A stretch of 64,000 nt of DNA, from assembly GCA_037951105.1 (NCBI GenBank), contig JBAMJV010001862.1, forward strand, positions 117,486-181,485. Reading direction: 5' to 3'. This stretch comes from Echinarachnius parma. Lineage: Eukaryota; Echinodermata; Echinoidea; Clypeasteroida; Echinarachniidae. Under the pieces are notes generated by a model. That model saw nothing but the letters and a program-made list of their open reading frames with translations, did no database searches and had not been told where the DNA came from. The stretch's first letter is position 1; the number at the start of each line of letters is the position of its first letter. A program made the position numbers and the translations under genes. This document shows positions 12,298 through 24,699 of this stretch, one piece after another.

Positions 12298-12797
12298 CTA
12301 CGAGTGAAGAGGATGGGGAGAAAAATCAATGGATACTTAAATAAGATGATGACTACCACACGACAACCACACGATTTAAAATCCATTTTATAACTGAAGA
12401 AACATTCATTTAAAAGAAAACAAAATGCACATTGAAACTTACCAAATGAAAAATAGCTTTCTTCACTCAAGTGGTCTTTTGAAAAATATATTCCTCTATA
12501 ACTGTAAGTCGCTGATGAATGTAATTAAATCATCCCGGATCATTCTTGAAGTTGAAAACAAATCATTTCATGATCAAAACTACAAGGAGTAATCCAAAAG
12601 CGATGGTCCTCACAACAAAATAATGAATGATAAACACTATAAAATCATATATGTCAAAGGCTCGTCAGATATGTAACAGAAGTTTGCAAAATATGGATGT
12701 CAAAAGAAACTTCCATTTAAGAATCCTATCGCAAAGCTTCTAAAAAATGGTGATCACAAAAAATGTGAACGCGTACGGAATGGGATCGTCCACCTAC
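12298..12797 (-). other. Intron between first two coding exons
   Basis: A 500-bp AT-rich intron on the minus strand with donor AGCG|gtaggt at 12797 and acceptor ctcgtag at 12298. It splits a codon (G + AT gives Asp), joining SSEDTSS to DDVDLDALV. Confidence 0.75.
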
Positions 12798-12918
12798 CGC
12801 TAGATGTATCTTCGCTACTGTTGCCCTTGCTCATCCGTCCGATTGTCATGTGATCGATGGAGCACAGGGAGCCTCCGAGCCCCCCACCGCGGTAGCCTGA
12901 CGTCTCCATCATCTCCAT
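12798..12918 (-). CDS. First coding exon (start codon) of unrecognised low-complexity protein
   Basis: On the minus strand the start codon at 12918 sits in a strong Kozak context (gccATGG) and is preceded in frame by TAG within the same exon, so it is a credible initiator. The 121 nt encode MEMMETSGYRGGGLGGSLCS then IDHMTIGRMSKGNSSEDTSS, plus one base of a split codon. The exon extends 5' as untranslated sequence to 13049, where an acceptor (acatcccag|CTGG) indicates at least one further upstream non-coding exon. The donor is gtaggt at 12797. No signal peptide is visible; Gly- and Ser-rich. The family is unrecognised. Confidence 0.8.
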
Positions 12919-13049
12919 GGCAACGCCGAGATGAATTGGAGCTCCGCCCTCGCACTCACCGGCTTCGCCGCACTCGATCCCTCGTTGTGGTCGGGGAGAA
13001 GCCTTGTTGCAAACGAGGTTGCGGCGCTAATTAACTCCTCGCAAACCAG
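12919..13049 (-). other. 5' untranslated part of the start-codon exon
   Basis: The minus-strand exon sequence between acceptor (ag at 13051-13050) and the ATG is GC-rich with CpGs, unlike the AT-rich intron beyond. It contains the in-frame stop that fixes the start codon at 12918. Confidence 0.65.
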
Positions 13050-15599
13050 CTGGGATGTAGATTAACGAACAAGAGAAGATCAAGAGAGGATTATTAACAA
13101 ATGAGGGAAAAAAATGATGAGAAAACGACAAGATAGTACTGTATGAGAGAAAAGAAAAAAATGGGGAGACAAGAAAAAGAAGACAGAAAATGAAGATGAG
13201 CCTGAGGAGAAGATTTTAACGAATGAGGGAAAAGGATAATAATGAGAATACAAAGAGAAGTTATTATATTACATAATAACCCTTTGGTTAACGAACCATG
13301 TAATAACCTGTTGGGAATTACAGAATCTTGTAAGAAACAGATTACTAAATGAGACTATGGTTTCATAAGATGTTACATGACACTGATAATATCAACGAGA
13401 GAAAACGCTAAAGATAGTTCATAGGGAAAGGACAAGATAAATTCATCAACAAAAGGTGAGAATAAATATTAAGATAGCACAAACTTGTGAAAAAATAGAT
13501 TAATGAAAAAGATGAAAATATGTATAATAATGATGAAAAGAAAGATGTATAATGATAACAAAAAGGAGATAATCATGTATTAAAAAAAAGTTAAAAAACA
13601 CTCGAAATTTAAGAGATTATCAAAGAGAGAAAAGGTGGGATGGTTGGGTATCAAGAAGTGAAATAAAAGATGGGTACTATTAAAAAAGAGAGAATAAACT
13701 GAATACGTACAACTATATTACAAAGAGACAAACTAAAATAAGGAAAGAGAAAGAAGAATTTATAGGAATCATACAAGTTTCCATCTTGTGTTCTCTTCGC
13801 AACCTTGTGAGCGTCATTAATCATTAATGGCCAACCTAATGAGCTCTGCTCTCAAATCAAGAAACCAAAAAAGATGCAGACAATTAGGACAGGGGAGAGT
13901 GACTGAGGGGGAGTAAGAAAATGGGCGATGAGAGGGGGTGTGGCTGATTAAGACAATCACTCATTAATCATGATGAAATGATGCAGTGGCATCGTGCCAG
14001 GAAGGGGGGGGGGTTGCACATGCCCCCCCCCCTTCCAACAATTCTATAAAAACAATAAAATAGGGGCAAAATCCTTTACAAATAAAGAAATACATATATG
14101 TAGTGTGCCCCCAATCCCTCCCCAATGATAATTTACGTGCCCCCCCCCCCCCCCCCCAATCAGTCCGACCACACTATACCACTGAAACCATGTTATCTGC
14201 ACACAGAGAAGTTTTGATTAGTTTGGTGGTGTGAGAAAGTGGCAGGTAAAAAAAAAACCCTCACTGATTAATCATGAATGATGAAACCATGTCATTTGCA
14301 AGCAAAGAAGGTCTGATTGGTTTGATCATTACCATTACGGCACTTTTTTCTTCTTTTTTAAATAAGGAGATAAGGACTGTAGTAAACTGCAGGTAATTAA
14401 ATGCTAATGTCTCACATTCAATAACGGTTTATCAAATTACAGTACAATACACAATATCTTTCTCTCAGCAAAAAAACCTCCCAACAACAACACACCATTC
14501 CCTTTAAAACCTTGGCCATTTCAAGAAGAGTTCACAAAAATGAAAATATGCAACCAATTTTTTTTTTTTTTTTGGGGGGGGGGGGGGGGTGGGAGGGTCT
14601 CTCTAACCAAACACAAGTCCTGCTTTTTCAACCTTGAATTGGATCACAGAGAGCAGGACAAGAAAGGCCAGGCACGAATTCCTGTAAAATTAAATGAGTG
14701 ATATAGAAAACCCTTCTTCATAATAAAAAAAAGCATTTACAGGCTCTCTTGGATTTTCTGACACAATTGTTTGTATTCAAGGCATGTATTCAAGGCACGA
14801 TTTAATAGGAAACTATATAGCAGTATACTTTTCCATCTCTAGAAACCTCTGACATTGTTTATATTTATTTATTTATTCTCCACTCATGGGATAGATTGCC
14901 CTTGCAAGCTACAAACTGTTTCCAAAGCCGTTCCAAAGGGGTAGTTTTTACTATTCATGGCACGAATTTAGGAAATTGACCAGTATCCTTTTTTTCATTT
15001 GAATATGCCAATTTCTCATACAAATACATTGATTTGGTCTTACCAGTTCTCTTGAACTATCTGACATCGTTATCAATATTCAAGGCACAAATAATATGTA
15101 AGTTTAAACTTTAAATATCAAAATTCCGCATAAAAAAAAAAGAATGCATCACTTCGATGCTCATCAAACAGTAAGTAGTACCCTAAAAATGGTAAATGGG
15201 ACAATACCTTACAAGGCTACAACTCCTTCAAAAAATAATGGGGGTTGGGGGGAGTAAAGGAAGGAAGGACATAAGGAACAAAATAATAATCTGAGAACTT
15301 AAAACACTATGAGTAAGCCATCACAAATGTACACACTGTACTCAGTCCACAGGCTAGAGTACTGTACATGTAGTAGAGAGGGGGGGAAAAGGAGGAGAAA
15401 AAAAGAAAAGTACAATTTCACAACAAATAGAAACCAAAACTATTTTGGAGCGGCATTTGCATTTGCATTTTTCTTCCGGCAGGAGCTCGGATTAACAATA
15501 GTTGGGTTGGCTGTCAATCTCTTACTCCCGTGTTTGGCATCTGCACACACTGCATGGAGGTGCAATGCCCTAGTGGTCATTCCCCCCTTGCAGTGGGTG
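13050..15599. other. Long 5' intron or flank, AT-rich
   Basis: No exon is supported. It contains long homopolymers: G-run and C-run near 13998-14034, a C-run near 14141-14158, a T-run joined to a G-run at 14560-14590, and degenerate repeats around 'attcaaggcac' (14770-15090). Confidence 0.55.
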
Positions 15600-15905
15600 G
15601 AGGCTGGTATGGCAGGCCTTACATGTCAAAATTGTGTATAACCATACATCATACAGCCACGCTTTCCGCTTGTAGGAAGTTAGTAAAGAAGTTTGCAAAG
15701 ATGTATGGCAGTCCTTCAATGACAAAGTTGTGAACAACCATACATCCCTTTTTTGTGGTAGGTTAGTAGAAATCTGACTTTGTGTAGACTCACATGTATG
15801 ACATGCCTTATATGTCAAAATTATGTACATGTATAACCGTATATACATCCACGCCTTTATATGTATAGCAGGCCTTTCGTGCCAAAATTGTGTACAACTA
15901 TCAAT
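15600..15905. repeat. Four diverged tandem units of about 65-95 bp
   Basis: Starts near 15607, 15702, 15796 and 15862 share 'gtatggcaggccttacatgtcaaaattgtg'-like sequence (core 'ccttacatgtcaaaattgtg'). Divergence is high, so it is an old local amplification. Non-coding. Confidence 0.65.
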
Positions 15906-17005
15906 TTTGTTTTGCTTGTAGTAAATTAGTTACAAGCTTTTTAGAGATAAATGGCAGCCAGCAGTGTTCTCATATAAATGTATGGCACATATGGCTGTTC
16001 ATAAAGGCTTAGGATATGATGCACGGTTTGCTCTATTTTGGGTAAACCGTGTGAATATCCACAATTTTTTCCTCAATCGAATTTCCGGAAACCTAACTTA
16101 TATCACGTGCATGACCAATGAACCAATTTATACCCCTTTTCCATCCCATAAGTTCGAACATATCCAGAAAATTCCATTAAAATAATACTTTTCATTGTGG
16201 CACGCAAGTTTTGACTAAATTGACACAAATTGGTCGGTAGACAAAGTTAGCGGTTACCAATTGAATAGTTTCATTGCATAACACAAGGAATCTGTTCCAT
16301 TGTAGAGTTTGCATTCCCTACAGAGTTTATACAGGGCCCACCAGGTTCCTGCAGGCAATTGGTTAATGCCAGTTTTGATAATGTCAATTTAAATATTTTA
16401 AAAAAGCCTTTACAAAGATACTCCTCTCAATTCAAAATTTAAATCTAGTTACGGTTTTTAAAATTATGATCAATATCATCACCTATCATCATATGATGTG
16501 CCTCAGTAGCATCAATCTCAAATATCTCGAACTGAGAAAAAAACTGCAGATATTACATTTAGAAAGAAAAAAACTCTTCAATCGGCTACATCACTCATCT
16601 AAAAAAAAAAATGGTTCAAAACCTCAACATTTAGAATCTGATTAGGAAAGGATTCTCACAAATGAGCGGAACATCATTTATAGAATTAAGAGTTCAAATT
16701 TAGAATATGATTTAAAGAGGGGTATTTAAAAACGAACGGAATTGAAGGCAGTGGCGGTGGTGATGCACGTGCTTGCAAAATATACACGTCAACCTCATTT
16801 TTCGGGGAACTGGCGTCACCAGAAATGTAAATTGATGCGGTTTTTCCGAGGTTGGGCCTGTCCATGTGGCAACAATTTGGGGCACAGTTCATTCACTGAC
16901 GAGGAATCACGGCAGGAGGGAGGCTTCCTTGGAAATGATATTAACCCATCCAGGTCTGGTCCTGAAAATGGTCTGGCTTTACATGGTCTATACCAAGGAA
17001 AGAAT
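15906..17005. other. Non-coding stretch
   Basis: AT-rich with no supported exon. Open frames of 68 and 88 aa around 16690-17008 on opposite strands have no start or splice support. Confidence 0.45.
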
Positions 17006-17166
17006 TAATTTTCAATTTTAGGGGGCTACTTTTTCAATCTGATGGATATCCCAAAATATTTCCCATAATACCCTATGGTAATGTTAGGGGCTACCTACTG
17101 ATTTCAGGGGGCTATTTTGAAAATTAGGGGGCAAAGTCGCCCTCAGCCCCAGTGTATTTCCTACCC
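17006..17166. repeat. Interspersed repeat, copy 1 ('agggggctact' family)
   Basis: About 160 bp, from 'attaattttcaattttaggg' through 'cctcagccccagtgtatttcctaccct'-type sequence, are nearly identical to 20009-20177 in the same orientation. A related fragment lies near 2790-2900. Non-coding. Confidence 0.75.
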
Positions 17167-17332
17167 TGGTATATACAGAGAATGCATGTTATACCCAAAT
17201 CAAATAGTTATCATTGGGCTAAATACAAAGCACAACTAGTACGGAGTAAGTTGAAACTAAATAAAACATACTTGAAAAAAAAAAAAAACCCGACAGTTAT
17301 AAATCCGTTCTTGTAGTTATATCCACAGTGAC

Positions 17333-17364
<32 letters not shown>
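17333..17364. repeat. (CTAT)n microsatellite
   Basis: About eight uninterrupted CTAT units. Confidence 0.9.
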
Positions 17365-17399
17365 CAAAGTACTCAACTTAATAACGTTGAACTTGTAAA

Positions 17400-18780
17400 A
17401 GTAGCCCTTGAACCTATTAGCTCGATTGGAACTTGTCCAGTATTGACAAAATTGTTCTACTGTACAGCAATTTGTATCAATATACACATTTATCCTTCCA
17501 GCCCATCTATCTACATGTCTCTAATTTAATAACATTGAACGTACGGTGTAGTAAGAAACCCTTGAAACTAACTCCGCTCATTTTGAACTTTTCCAGGAGT
17601 CACAGCATTTTCCAGTAAGACAAAATTGTTAACAACCATTTCATTAATATACACATTTATTCTTCCAGCCCATTTACATTTGTACATAGTAAATTGTATG
17701 GAGTAAGGAGCTGTTGAACCCATCAGCTCAATTTGAACTTTTCCTGTAGTCACGGCATTTTCCAGCAAGACTAATAAAATAAGTGTAAGAAAGAACAGAA
17801 CCATCATTGATATAAACAAGACTCCACACTGACTTTTTTTCTCTACTGGCCCATTCGGGCAAGTGAAATCATGGATTTTTACATTTTACTTGCCCAAACA
17901 GAAAATTTACTTCTACAGTAGATGAGATTTACGACCTAAAGAATTACATTATTCTCTCATACTAGTAGTTGATCAATAATTTAGTTGCCCAATCATCAAC
18001 CAAACTAGGCCATTTACCACATTTTAATTTCCCCAGGCAACAGGGCAAGTGCTAGTGTCGAGCCCTGAAACATGATTGTATATATATGTGACTTGAGTTG
18101 ACCATAACACTCAGAGGGTTCAACATGTATCATGTATTCTTCCAGACTACCTGTTCAATTTAATAATTTCAAGCTTGTAAAATCTGTCCCTTGGTCCTAT
18201 TATCTAATTTGATTTTGTTTTCTCCTCCAGAGATCATGCATGGCCTTTTCTTCCAGCAACGGTAGTTGATAGTTTCGAAACAAACATTTAACATTAAACG
18301 AGTACACCACAGTATGAATGTTGTCGGTTGAGAAGGAGAAGGGCACTAAATCATTTTTTTTGCACTTCAGAGATAAGCATGTTACAAGTTAGTTTGGGAG
18401 CCCTGTAGAATCCAAATATAGCTCTCTTCGAGTATTAACAAATATTAAAAAACGCTTGAAATAATCACTTTAATTTGAACATTTGGCTTCGAGAGGAGGA
18501 TACAATCTACAAACTGTAATATGCAGAACTGAAATTAACTTAAAGACTTAAAAACTCACTTAAAGCCCTTATCACTCTCACCCAGCCAACGAAGACGATT
18601 TATTCTTTTAGTCCATCTGTTCAAATGAATTCATAATTTAAAACTTGTAAAAGAGTCCTTGGACCAATCATGTCGTTTGGATTTCGCATTATCCCAGTCA
18701 ATCTCTTCAATTTAGTTCCATCATCTCGTTTTAACCTTTTTTCCAGCGATAAATCTCTTTTCCAGCGACCAAGCCATTTT
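17400..18780. repeat. Degenerate tandem family of about 140-150 bp
   Basis: Repeated phrases 'tttaataa(c/t)(a/g)ttgaac', 'cccttgaa(c/a)cta', 'tcatttgaacttttccag' and 'gcattttccag(c/t)aagac' recur near 17400, 17530, 17700, 18150 and 18620. Copies are diverged, and a separate interspersed repeat (17822-18070) interrupts them. Confidence 0.6.
17822..18070. repeat. Interspersed repeat with 'gggcaagtaa' and 'tgtcgagccctg' ends
   Basis: It begins 'cacactgactttttttct' and ends 'agtgtcgagccctg'. An inverted partial copy is at 28390-28500, and related copies ending in 'tgtcgagccctg' are at 48415-48480 and 53770-54010. A dispersed family in this genome; class not determined. Confidence 0.6.
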
Positions 18781-19078
18781 TCCAGCGAGTGTGCATTTTT
18801 TCTTCTCCGATTTTCTTTGCAATGAGCCTATTGATACGTATAGTGTGCAATAGAACACAAGGTCAATAATGACAATGGGTTTTCCATATGCATTATAAAG
18901 TAACCTGCTATTCAGACTAGCAGGCAGTGATGGAAATGTGTATAGCGCCATCTAGTGATGATAAATGACCCAGGTACACTGTGCAGTATGGTTACAGTAC
19001 ATAACATACAATACATAATCATGTGTATGGATATTGGAAGCATCTAGGGTAATAATGGTAGAAACATTTTACATTTTA

Positions 19079-19190
19079 GTTGTCCCATTGGGCAAGTAAA
19101 GCTACAAAATATATCCTAGTTGTCCCATTGGGCAAGTAAAGCTACAAAATATATCCTAGTTGTCTCATTGGGCTAGAACAGCTACACAGC
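19079..19190. repeat. 48-bp tandem repeat
   Basis: Two perfect copies and one partial copy of 'gttgtcccattgggcaagta' followed by 'aagctacaaaatatatccta'. The unit itself derives from the 'gggcaagta' interspersed family. Confidence 0.8.
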
Positions 19191-19199
19191 AGAAAATAA

Positions 19200-20360
19200 A
19201 TATGTTTTGTTTCCTACAACTTTATATTTACATTATATTGATGTCCCTAACTATCACAATCAAGCAAATCTAAAGTTGTAAACATCACTGTAAGGCTACA
19301 ATAAAAGGCACTAAATATATACTGTATAGTACTGTATTCTTAGATTTCTTTATGACCAGAACAAATATTTATCTTCGTAAGTGAAGGTAACCGAGCTTTC
19401 GATGCTAGCAGATCCTTTGTTTAGGAGTTTAAAAGACAAGTAATGTACTTAACATAGAACTATATATGTAGATTTATCAATAATATTCAATCTTTGGAAC
19501 ATACAAATCTCACAAATCTCACATGTATTGTAATGTTTCTCTGTTTACATGGCTATTTTTGACAGCTCTAACCATCCCCTTTCAAGCAAATCTAAACATC
19601 ATTCTAAAGATACAATACCAGGTAGAAAACATAATTGTTTTTTCATTCCTGTATATATAAAACTAACACAGAAAATATCGTCTTTAGAACATATACAATT
19701 TCCTTCATCCCTCTAAAGTATAAACCAACGCAGTACATTTATGTCATTCAAACTTCAACTTTTAACAAATCTAAACATCACTCTAAAACTACAATGCAAT
19801 GCAGGACACGTATCTGTCCATGTATTTCTTTATGACACACAAATATTAATGTCAGTTGATCTTTGGAGTGTACTTCGCCATTTGTTCCAAGCATACAAAA
19901 AGAGAACAAAAATCATGCCTTCACGTTTCTATGATAACACAATTATATTGACAGCCCTGACTTGCAACTTTTACCAATTCATCTAAACATCATCCTAAAG
20001 CAAGGCAGGAATTAATTTTTAATTTTAGGGGGCTACTTTTCCAATCTGATGGATATCACAAAATATTTCGCATAATACCCTATGGTAATTTTAGGGGCTA
20101 CCTACGTACTGATTTCAGGGGGCTATTTTGAAAATTGGGGGGCAAAATTGCCCTCAGCCCCAGTATATTTCCTACCCTGTCCTAAAGCTACATACAATAC
20201 AAAGTAGGAACCATATATGTTCCTTCACCCCTTTTTAACCAGCATAGTAAATTTATGTCCTTTGGTAAGAGAAATGACACTTTCATGTTCCCCTGTTTAC
20301 ACCATTATTTTGACAGCCCTGACTCCAGTGACTTGCACCTTTAAATAAATAAACACAGCC
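19200..20360. repeat. Degenerate tandem units of about 300 bp
   Basis: Recurring blocks 'caaatctaaacatcactcta', 'ttctttatgac', 'cacaaatatt', 'tgacagccctgac' appear several times between 19250 and 20340. The interspersed repeat at 20009-20177 is inserted within them. Confidence 0.5.
20009..20177. repeat. Interspersed repeat, copy 2 ('agggggctact' family)
   Basis: The same orientation and near-identity to 17006-17166, including 'gatggatatcacaaaatatt' and 'ttgccctcagccccagtata'. Flanks differ, so this is a dispersed rather than a tandem copy. Confidence 0.75.
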
Positions 20361-20679
20361 CGTAGTATAAAGTTTATAGTGACATGCTTTGTGGAATGGT
20401 AATGGAGGCGTATAGAATCTGGGTTAGCCGCTTCCATTTGATTCACGTGCCGACGACAAACGACAACGGGCGTAACACTCAAAGCAGCCCGCCGCTCTGA
20501 GGAGGTTATACGCCCTAAGCATCTCACAGTTGGATAACTGATATCAATAATAACGCTTGGAATAGAAAGGCTCAAGCGCTGAATTGCTACATTAACCTCA
20601 GAAAAAAACAGAGAAAAGAATCTCTTTTGACTCCCCGAGAAAGAGAGAAAAGGTATATTATTTTCTTTTACAAAGTGTT

Positions 20680-21400
20680 TCAAGTTTCATGCCCCCGTTT
20701 CTATTCCCCTTGGTGCCGGCTTTTTTGCATTCAATTCAACATGCCTAAAGCTTCAAATATATTTCATTTAGAGGCTTATTATTTGAAGCCCTTACCAATC
20801 TAAAATATTTCAATGCATGAAATAGAGATCCCGACCACTAAATTGGTCCATACTTTTTCTTTAGTATACTACCCATGGAAAGAGACAGGTATTTATATAA
20901 TTCTTTCAAAAAGTGTTTAAACTTTCAACCTTCTTATCTTTTCTCTTCGGTGTCGGCTTCTCCTTATTCCTTTATAAATTTATATTTTATGATTTGGGGG
21001 CTTAATGATTAGAAGGCTTTATTTTAAATAAGTTATAACCCTTATAAATAGAGCTAAAATTGCATAGTTACATTACATTTTATTTTTTATAAACTGAAAG
21101 AGAACAACTTTCTTTTACAGTGTCAACAATATCTTTCACAGTGTTTCAACTTCAAACGCTCTATATTTCTTACCGCAGTGCCTGACTTTTTTGTTTTTTC
21201 CTTTCCTAAAGCTAGATATTTTATAAACTATTTGTAGCCATAAGCATTTTATTTTGACCCCTCCACAATAATTTTGTATCAACTTTGAAATTACTGACCC
21301 CTCAATAGGCTAAAATACACAATTATTATTTTGTTTCTTTTCTTTTTTTTTCTTTTCTTCCTTTCGTTTCTTTTCAAATCTAAAACATTCCTCAACTTTC
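20680..21400. repeat. Three degenerate units of about 240 bp
   Basis: Blocks of the kind 'ttctttyacaaagtgtttcaa' followed by 'cggtgtcggcttctcc' occur near 20660, 20910 and 21130. A T/C-rich tract follows (21330-21380). Non-coding. Confidence 0.45.
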
Positions 21401-22026
21401 GTGACCAAATTTTTCAATTCATAAACTTTTAAAAAAAACTTCTGCAGTACAACGGTTATTATTTACATATATTCCATATGATATTCATAATAAGAATAAA
21501 TTGATTGGGCTTTTTTGGGGGTCAATTCATGAGTATTGCTTGTAACATTTTGCATACTAAATGTTGAAGTTGGCACTTTGCCGTTTAGTTTTGCATAGAG
21601 CTGCATATACCAAACTCTAGATGCTGTACATAGCATTTAAGCTATATGTACTGTATGTAATACTATCAGAACTAGCGGAACAAACATAACTGTCTGTCAT
21701 ACTAGGGCCAGGCTGTTCCATTTACAATCACTTCATCCCATGAGGGGGGGGGGGGGGGGTTGACTTGATTTGCATGATTAGTGATTAGTGCAGGATTTCT
21801 TACAGAAATTCCACTCCATTCAAAGAAATCACTGCATGCATGCAAGGGGAGCGTAGTGCATCAGGATGAATGAATGTGGGACTTCGAGTGAATCCAAAAA
21901 GAGAGCGTAAAGGCAGAGATTTTCAATGACTTCGAGTGAAACCAAAAAGAGGCCCCAAAAAAAAGCAGAGATTTATTTGAGAGAAAGAAAAATTCACAGA
22001 GGGATGAGAACATGGTGTGGTGAGAA
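21401..22026. other. Non-coding stretch with a G-run
   Basis: No exon is supported. About 16 G in a row occur near 21744-21760; the rest is AT-rich, with a short duplicated phrase 'gacttcgagtgaa(t/a)ccaaaaagag' (21881-21950). Confidence 0.5.
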
Positions 22027-22559
22027 ATGAATCCAGTCAAGAGAAGGGCATAACAGATTATAAGGGGGAGGGGGGGGGGGGGTGGAAAGAATCCAGTCAA
22101 GAGAAGGGCATAACAGATTATAAGGGGGAGGGGGGGGGGGTGGAAAGAATCCAGTCAAGAGAAGGGCATAACAGATTATAAGGGGGGGGGGGGGTGGAAA
22201 GAATCCAGTCAAGAGAAGGGCATAACAGATTATAAGGGGGAGAGGGGGGGGGGGGTGGAAAGAATCCAGTCAAGAGAAGGGCATAACAGATTATAAGGGG
22301 GAGGGGGGGGGGGGGTGGAAAGAATCCAGTCAAGAGAAGGGCATAACAGATTATAAGGGGGGGGTGGGGGGGTGGAAAGAATCCAGTCAAGAGAAGGGCA
22401 TAACAGATTATAAGGGGGAGGGGGGGGGGGGGGGGTGGAAAGAATCCAGTCAAGAGAAGGGCATAACAGATTATAAGGGGGAGGGGGGGGGGGGTGGAAA
22501 GAATCCAGTCAAGAGAAGGGCATAACAGATTATAAGGGGGGGGGGTGGGGGGGGGGTGG
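22027..22559. repeat. Nine-copy G-run minisatellite of about 60 bp
   Basis: Nine copies of 'gaatccagtcaagagaaggg' plus 'cataacagattataa' are each followed by a run of 7-17 G. Unit length varies (about 54-66 bp) only through the G-run. The proline-rich minus-strand open frames here are translations of the C-runs and not genes. Confidence 0.95.
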
Positions 22560-22935
22560 AATGAATGAGAAAGAAGGTGAAGGAATGAGGAAGGAGGTGA
22601 AAGGACAAGAGAAAGAAAGAAAGAGCAAGAGGATGAGAAAAGAGCGATAGGATGATAGTAAGGAAATGATAGAGAAAGAGAAAGGAAGTTAAATGGGGAG
22701 GTGATTGAAAGAGCAAGAGGAAAGAAAGAAAGAAAGAAAGAAAGAAAGAATGATTAGAGGGAATGAGTGAGAGAGGGGGTGAGTGAACATAGAATATACA
22801 AGAGCTACATAAAATAAGAGGGAACAAAAGTAGATGGGAAAGAGAGTGATAGTAAGGAGAGGAAAGAATGAGTGAATGAGCGAGTGATCAGGGAAAGAGA
22901 AATTACTTCAGCTCTGAGCCAAAAAAAAAAAAAAT
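22560..22935. repeat. Purine (GA-rich) tract with (GAAA)n
   Basis: A long polypurine stretch on the plus strand, including about eight GAAA units near 22717-22750 and ending at an A-run (22921-22934). No gene. Confidence 0.8.
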
Positions 22936-23104
22936 TTGAGAGAAAACAAAAATCTGCCACTCTAGTGATTTGTGAGGGCCAGGCCATTGATGCAAAGACC
23001 ACAAGTTGCATTGTGAGGTTAGACTAAGCCCCCACTTGTCCTATACTATGGGACTATGATGGAGATGGACCTACACTATAGGACTGTCAATGGGGGATGG
23101 ACCC

Positions 23105-23880
23105 TTCACTGACAAAAGTATACAAAAGTGTATACATACAGCGTGCACCTGCGTGGTGGAAAGGGAAAGGATAACGGGATCTGTGTTGGAGCCGTTATAA
23201 TGCATTGTACTAAAGTACTGCAGTGGGTAAATCTCAGCACAAGAATGGGGAGGGGGGGGGGGGGGTTGAGAGGGGTGCAGGATTTACAATTAACCATGTT
23301 ACTCCTATAAAGTATACAAAAGTGTATACAGCCTGCACCTGCATGGAAGGGTAACAGGATCTATCTGGGAGCCGTTATAATGCATTGTACTACCAAGGAG
23401 GTACTATAGAAAGTCTAATACCTCCTTGGTACTACTAATACTAAAGCACTGCAATGGGTATTAGTGGGTAACTCTCAGCACCAGAGAAGGGGGGGTGGGT
23501 TTTGGGAGAGGGGTGTGGGGCTTACAATTACATAACCATGTTATTCCTAGGCTATAAAGTGTAAACAGTGTATACAGCATGCACCTGCATGGCAGGATAA
23601 CAGGATGTATCTGGGAGCCGTTATAATAATTGCACTGTACTACTAGTACTTCAGCACTGCACTAGGTATTAACCTGTTCAGGACTGACTTATTTTGCTAT
23701 AACATTATGTATGTATTCTATATAGACCCCAGTCCTGAAGGGGTTACTGGGTAAACCTGGGCACCAGAGAGTGGGATGGGGGTTTAGGAGACACCTGGAC
23801 TGGAGAGGGGTGCAGGGCTTTATACAATTAACCCCTTTCTTCCTGGGGTATCGGAAATCCATTATAATGCAACGTACTAG
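23105..23880. repeat. Three to four diverged tandem copies of about 200-240 bp
   Basis: Each copy has 'gtatacaaaagtgtataca', 'gcacctgcatgg', 'gggagccgttataatgca' and a G-run followed by 'gaggggtgcagg'. Starts lie near 23115, 23310 and 23555, with a partial copy near 23750. The second contains the hairpin at 23391-23431. Confidence 0.7.
23391..23431. repeat. 13-bp stem hairpin, TACCAAGGAGGTA
   Basis: TACCAAGGAGGTA, a 15-nt loop, then its exact reverse complement TACCTCCTTGGTA. It belongs to the dispersed GGAGGTA palindrome set. Confidence 0.85.
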
Positions 23881-24699
23881 CACTGCACTAGGGTATTATA
23901 TTAGTGGGTAAATCTCGGATGGGGACCATTGTAGTTTGTACATCCAACATACTGCATACATACAACCCCTCTGGCTCTACTACAGCTGCAGCTACCCCGT
24001 GTTTAACCCTTCAAGTTCTTATTATACAGCGATATAACTCCCATCCCTATATACACCAACCTATTCTTCCCTATTTTCTTCATAAACCTAGGCTATTGTA
24101 TCTTTCCTAGCAAACCACTTATAATCCATTACCAAAACAATAACAAATGGGTAATGAATCCAATTAGTACAAAATGATTCTTAACAAAATCACAGGGAGT
24201 ATAAGTATTCTTCTTGTAAAACAAGATAGATTTTTAAAAAGAGAGCGAAAATATCAAAATATACCCAAACTCCCCTTTACCATTTACAAACAAAATTGAT
24301 ACTTATAGAAAAAAGTCACTTGGTCATGTACAAATAAAAATAGCAATGTATGATTGACTTTGAATCAAAATAGTACAGCCCAAAAAGTAAATGTGAGTGT
24401 AACCCCATGACATTAAGAAATAACTTGCTAAAAATAGAAGCGATATACGATATCTCACCTCTCTGGAAAAAGGCCCAAGTTTATAATTCCTCAAAGTGCG
24501 AGTGTAATAATTCCAAAAGTTGTATAACTCCGAAAGCGATGCGATCAGTAAATATATATATAGTCGATTCCCACAAACAGATCCAGATCCAGGGCCAACC
24601 TTCAAGCTTCAATGAAATTGTCCTTGGTAAAATACAATATACATCACAAACATGGGTAGCTAAAAATCTCTGCTAGCTAGCATGGCTAGTAGATCATGA
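23881..24699. other. Non-coding stretch
   Basis: AT-rich, no supported exon. The overlapping open frames on both strands near 24324-24676 have no start or splice support. Confidence 0.45.

Noticed and set aside
11649-12344. Several plus-strand frames over the GC-rich exon
   Set aside because: Shadows of the minus-strand exon, which has matching phases and splice sites.
22027-22559. CRISPR-like appearance (constant unit plus variable spacer)
   Set aside because: Eukaryotic DNA; the 'spacers' are only G-runs of differing length.
22118-22827. Proline-rich minus-strand frames
   Set aside because: Translations of C-runs in the 60-bp minisatellite.
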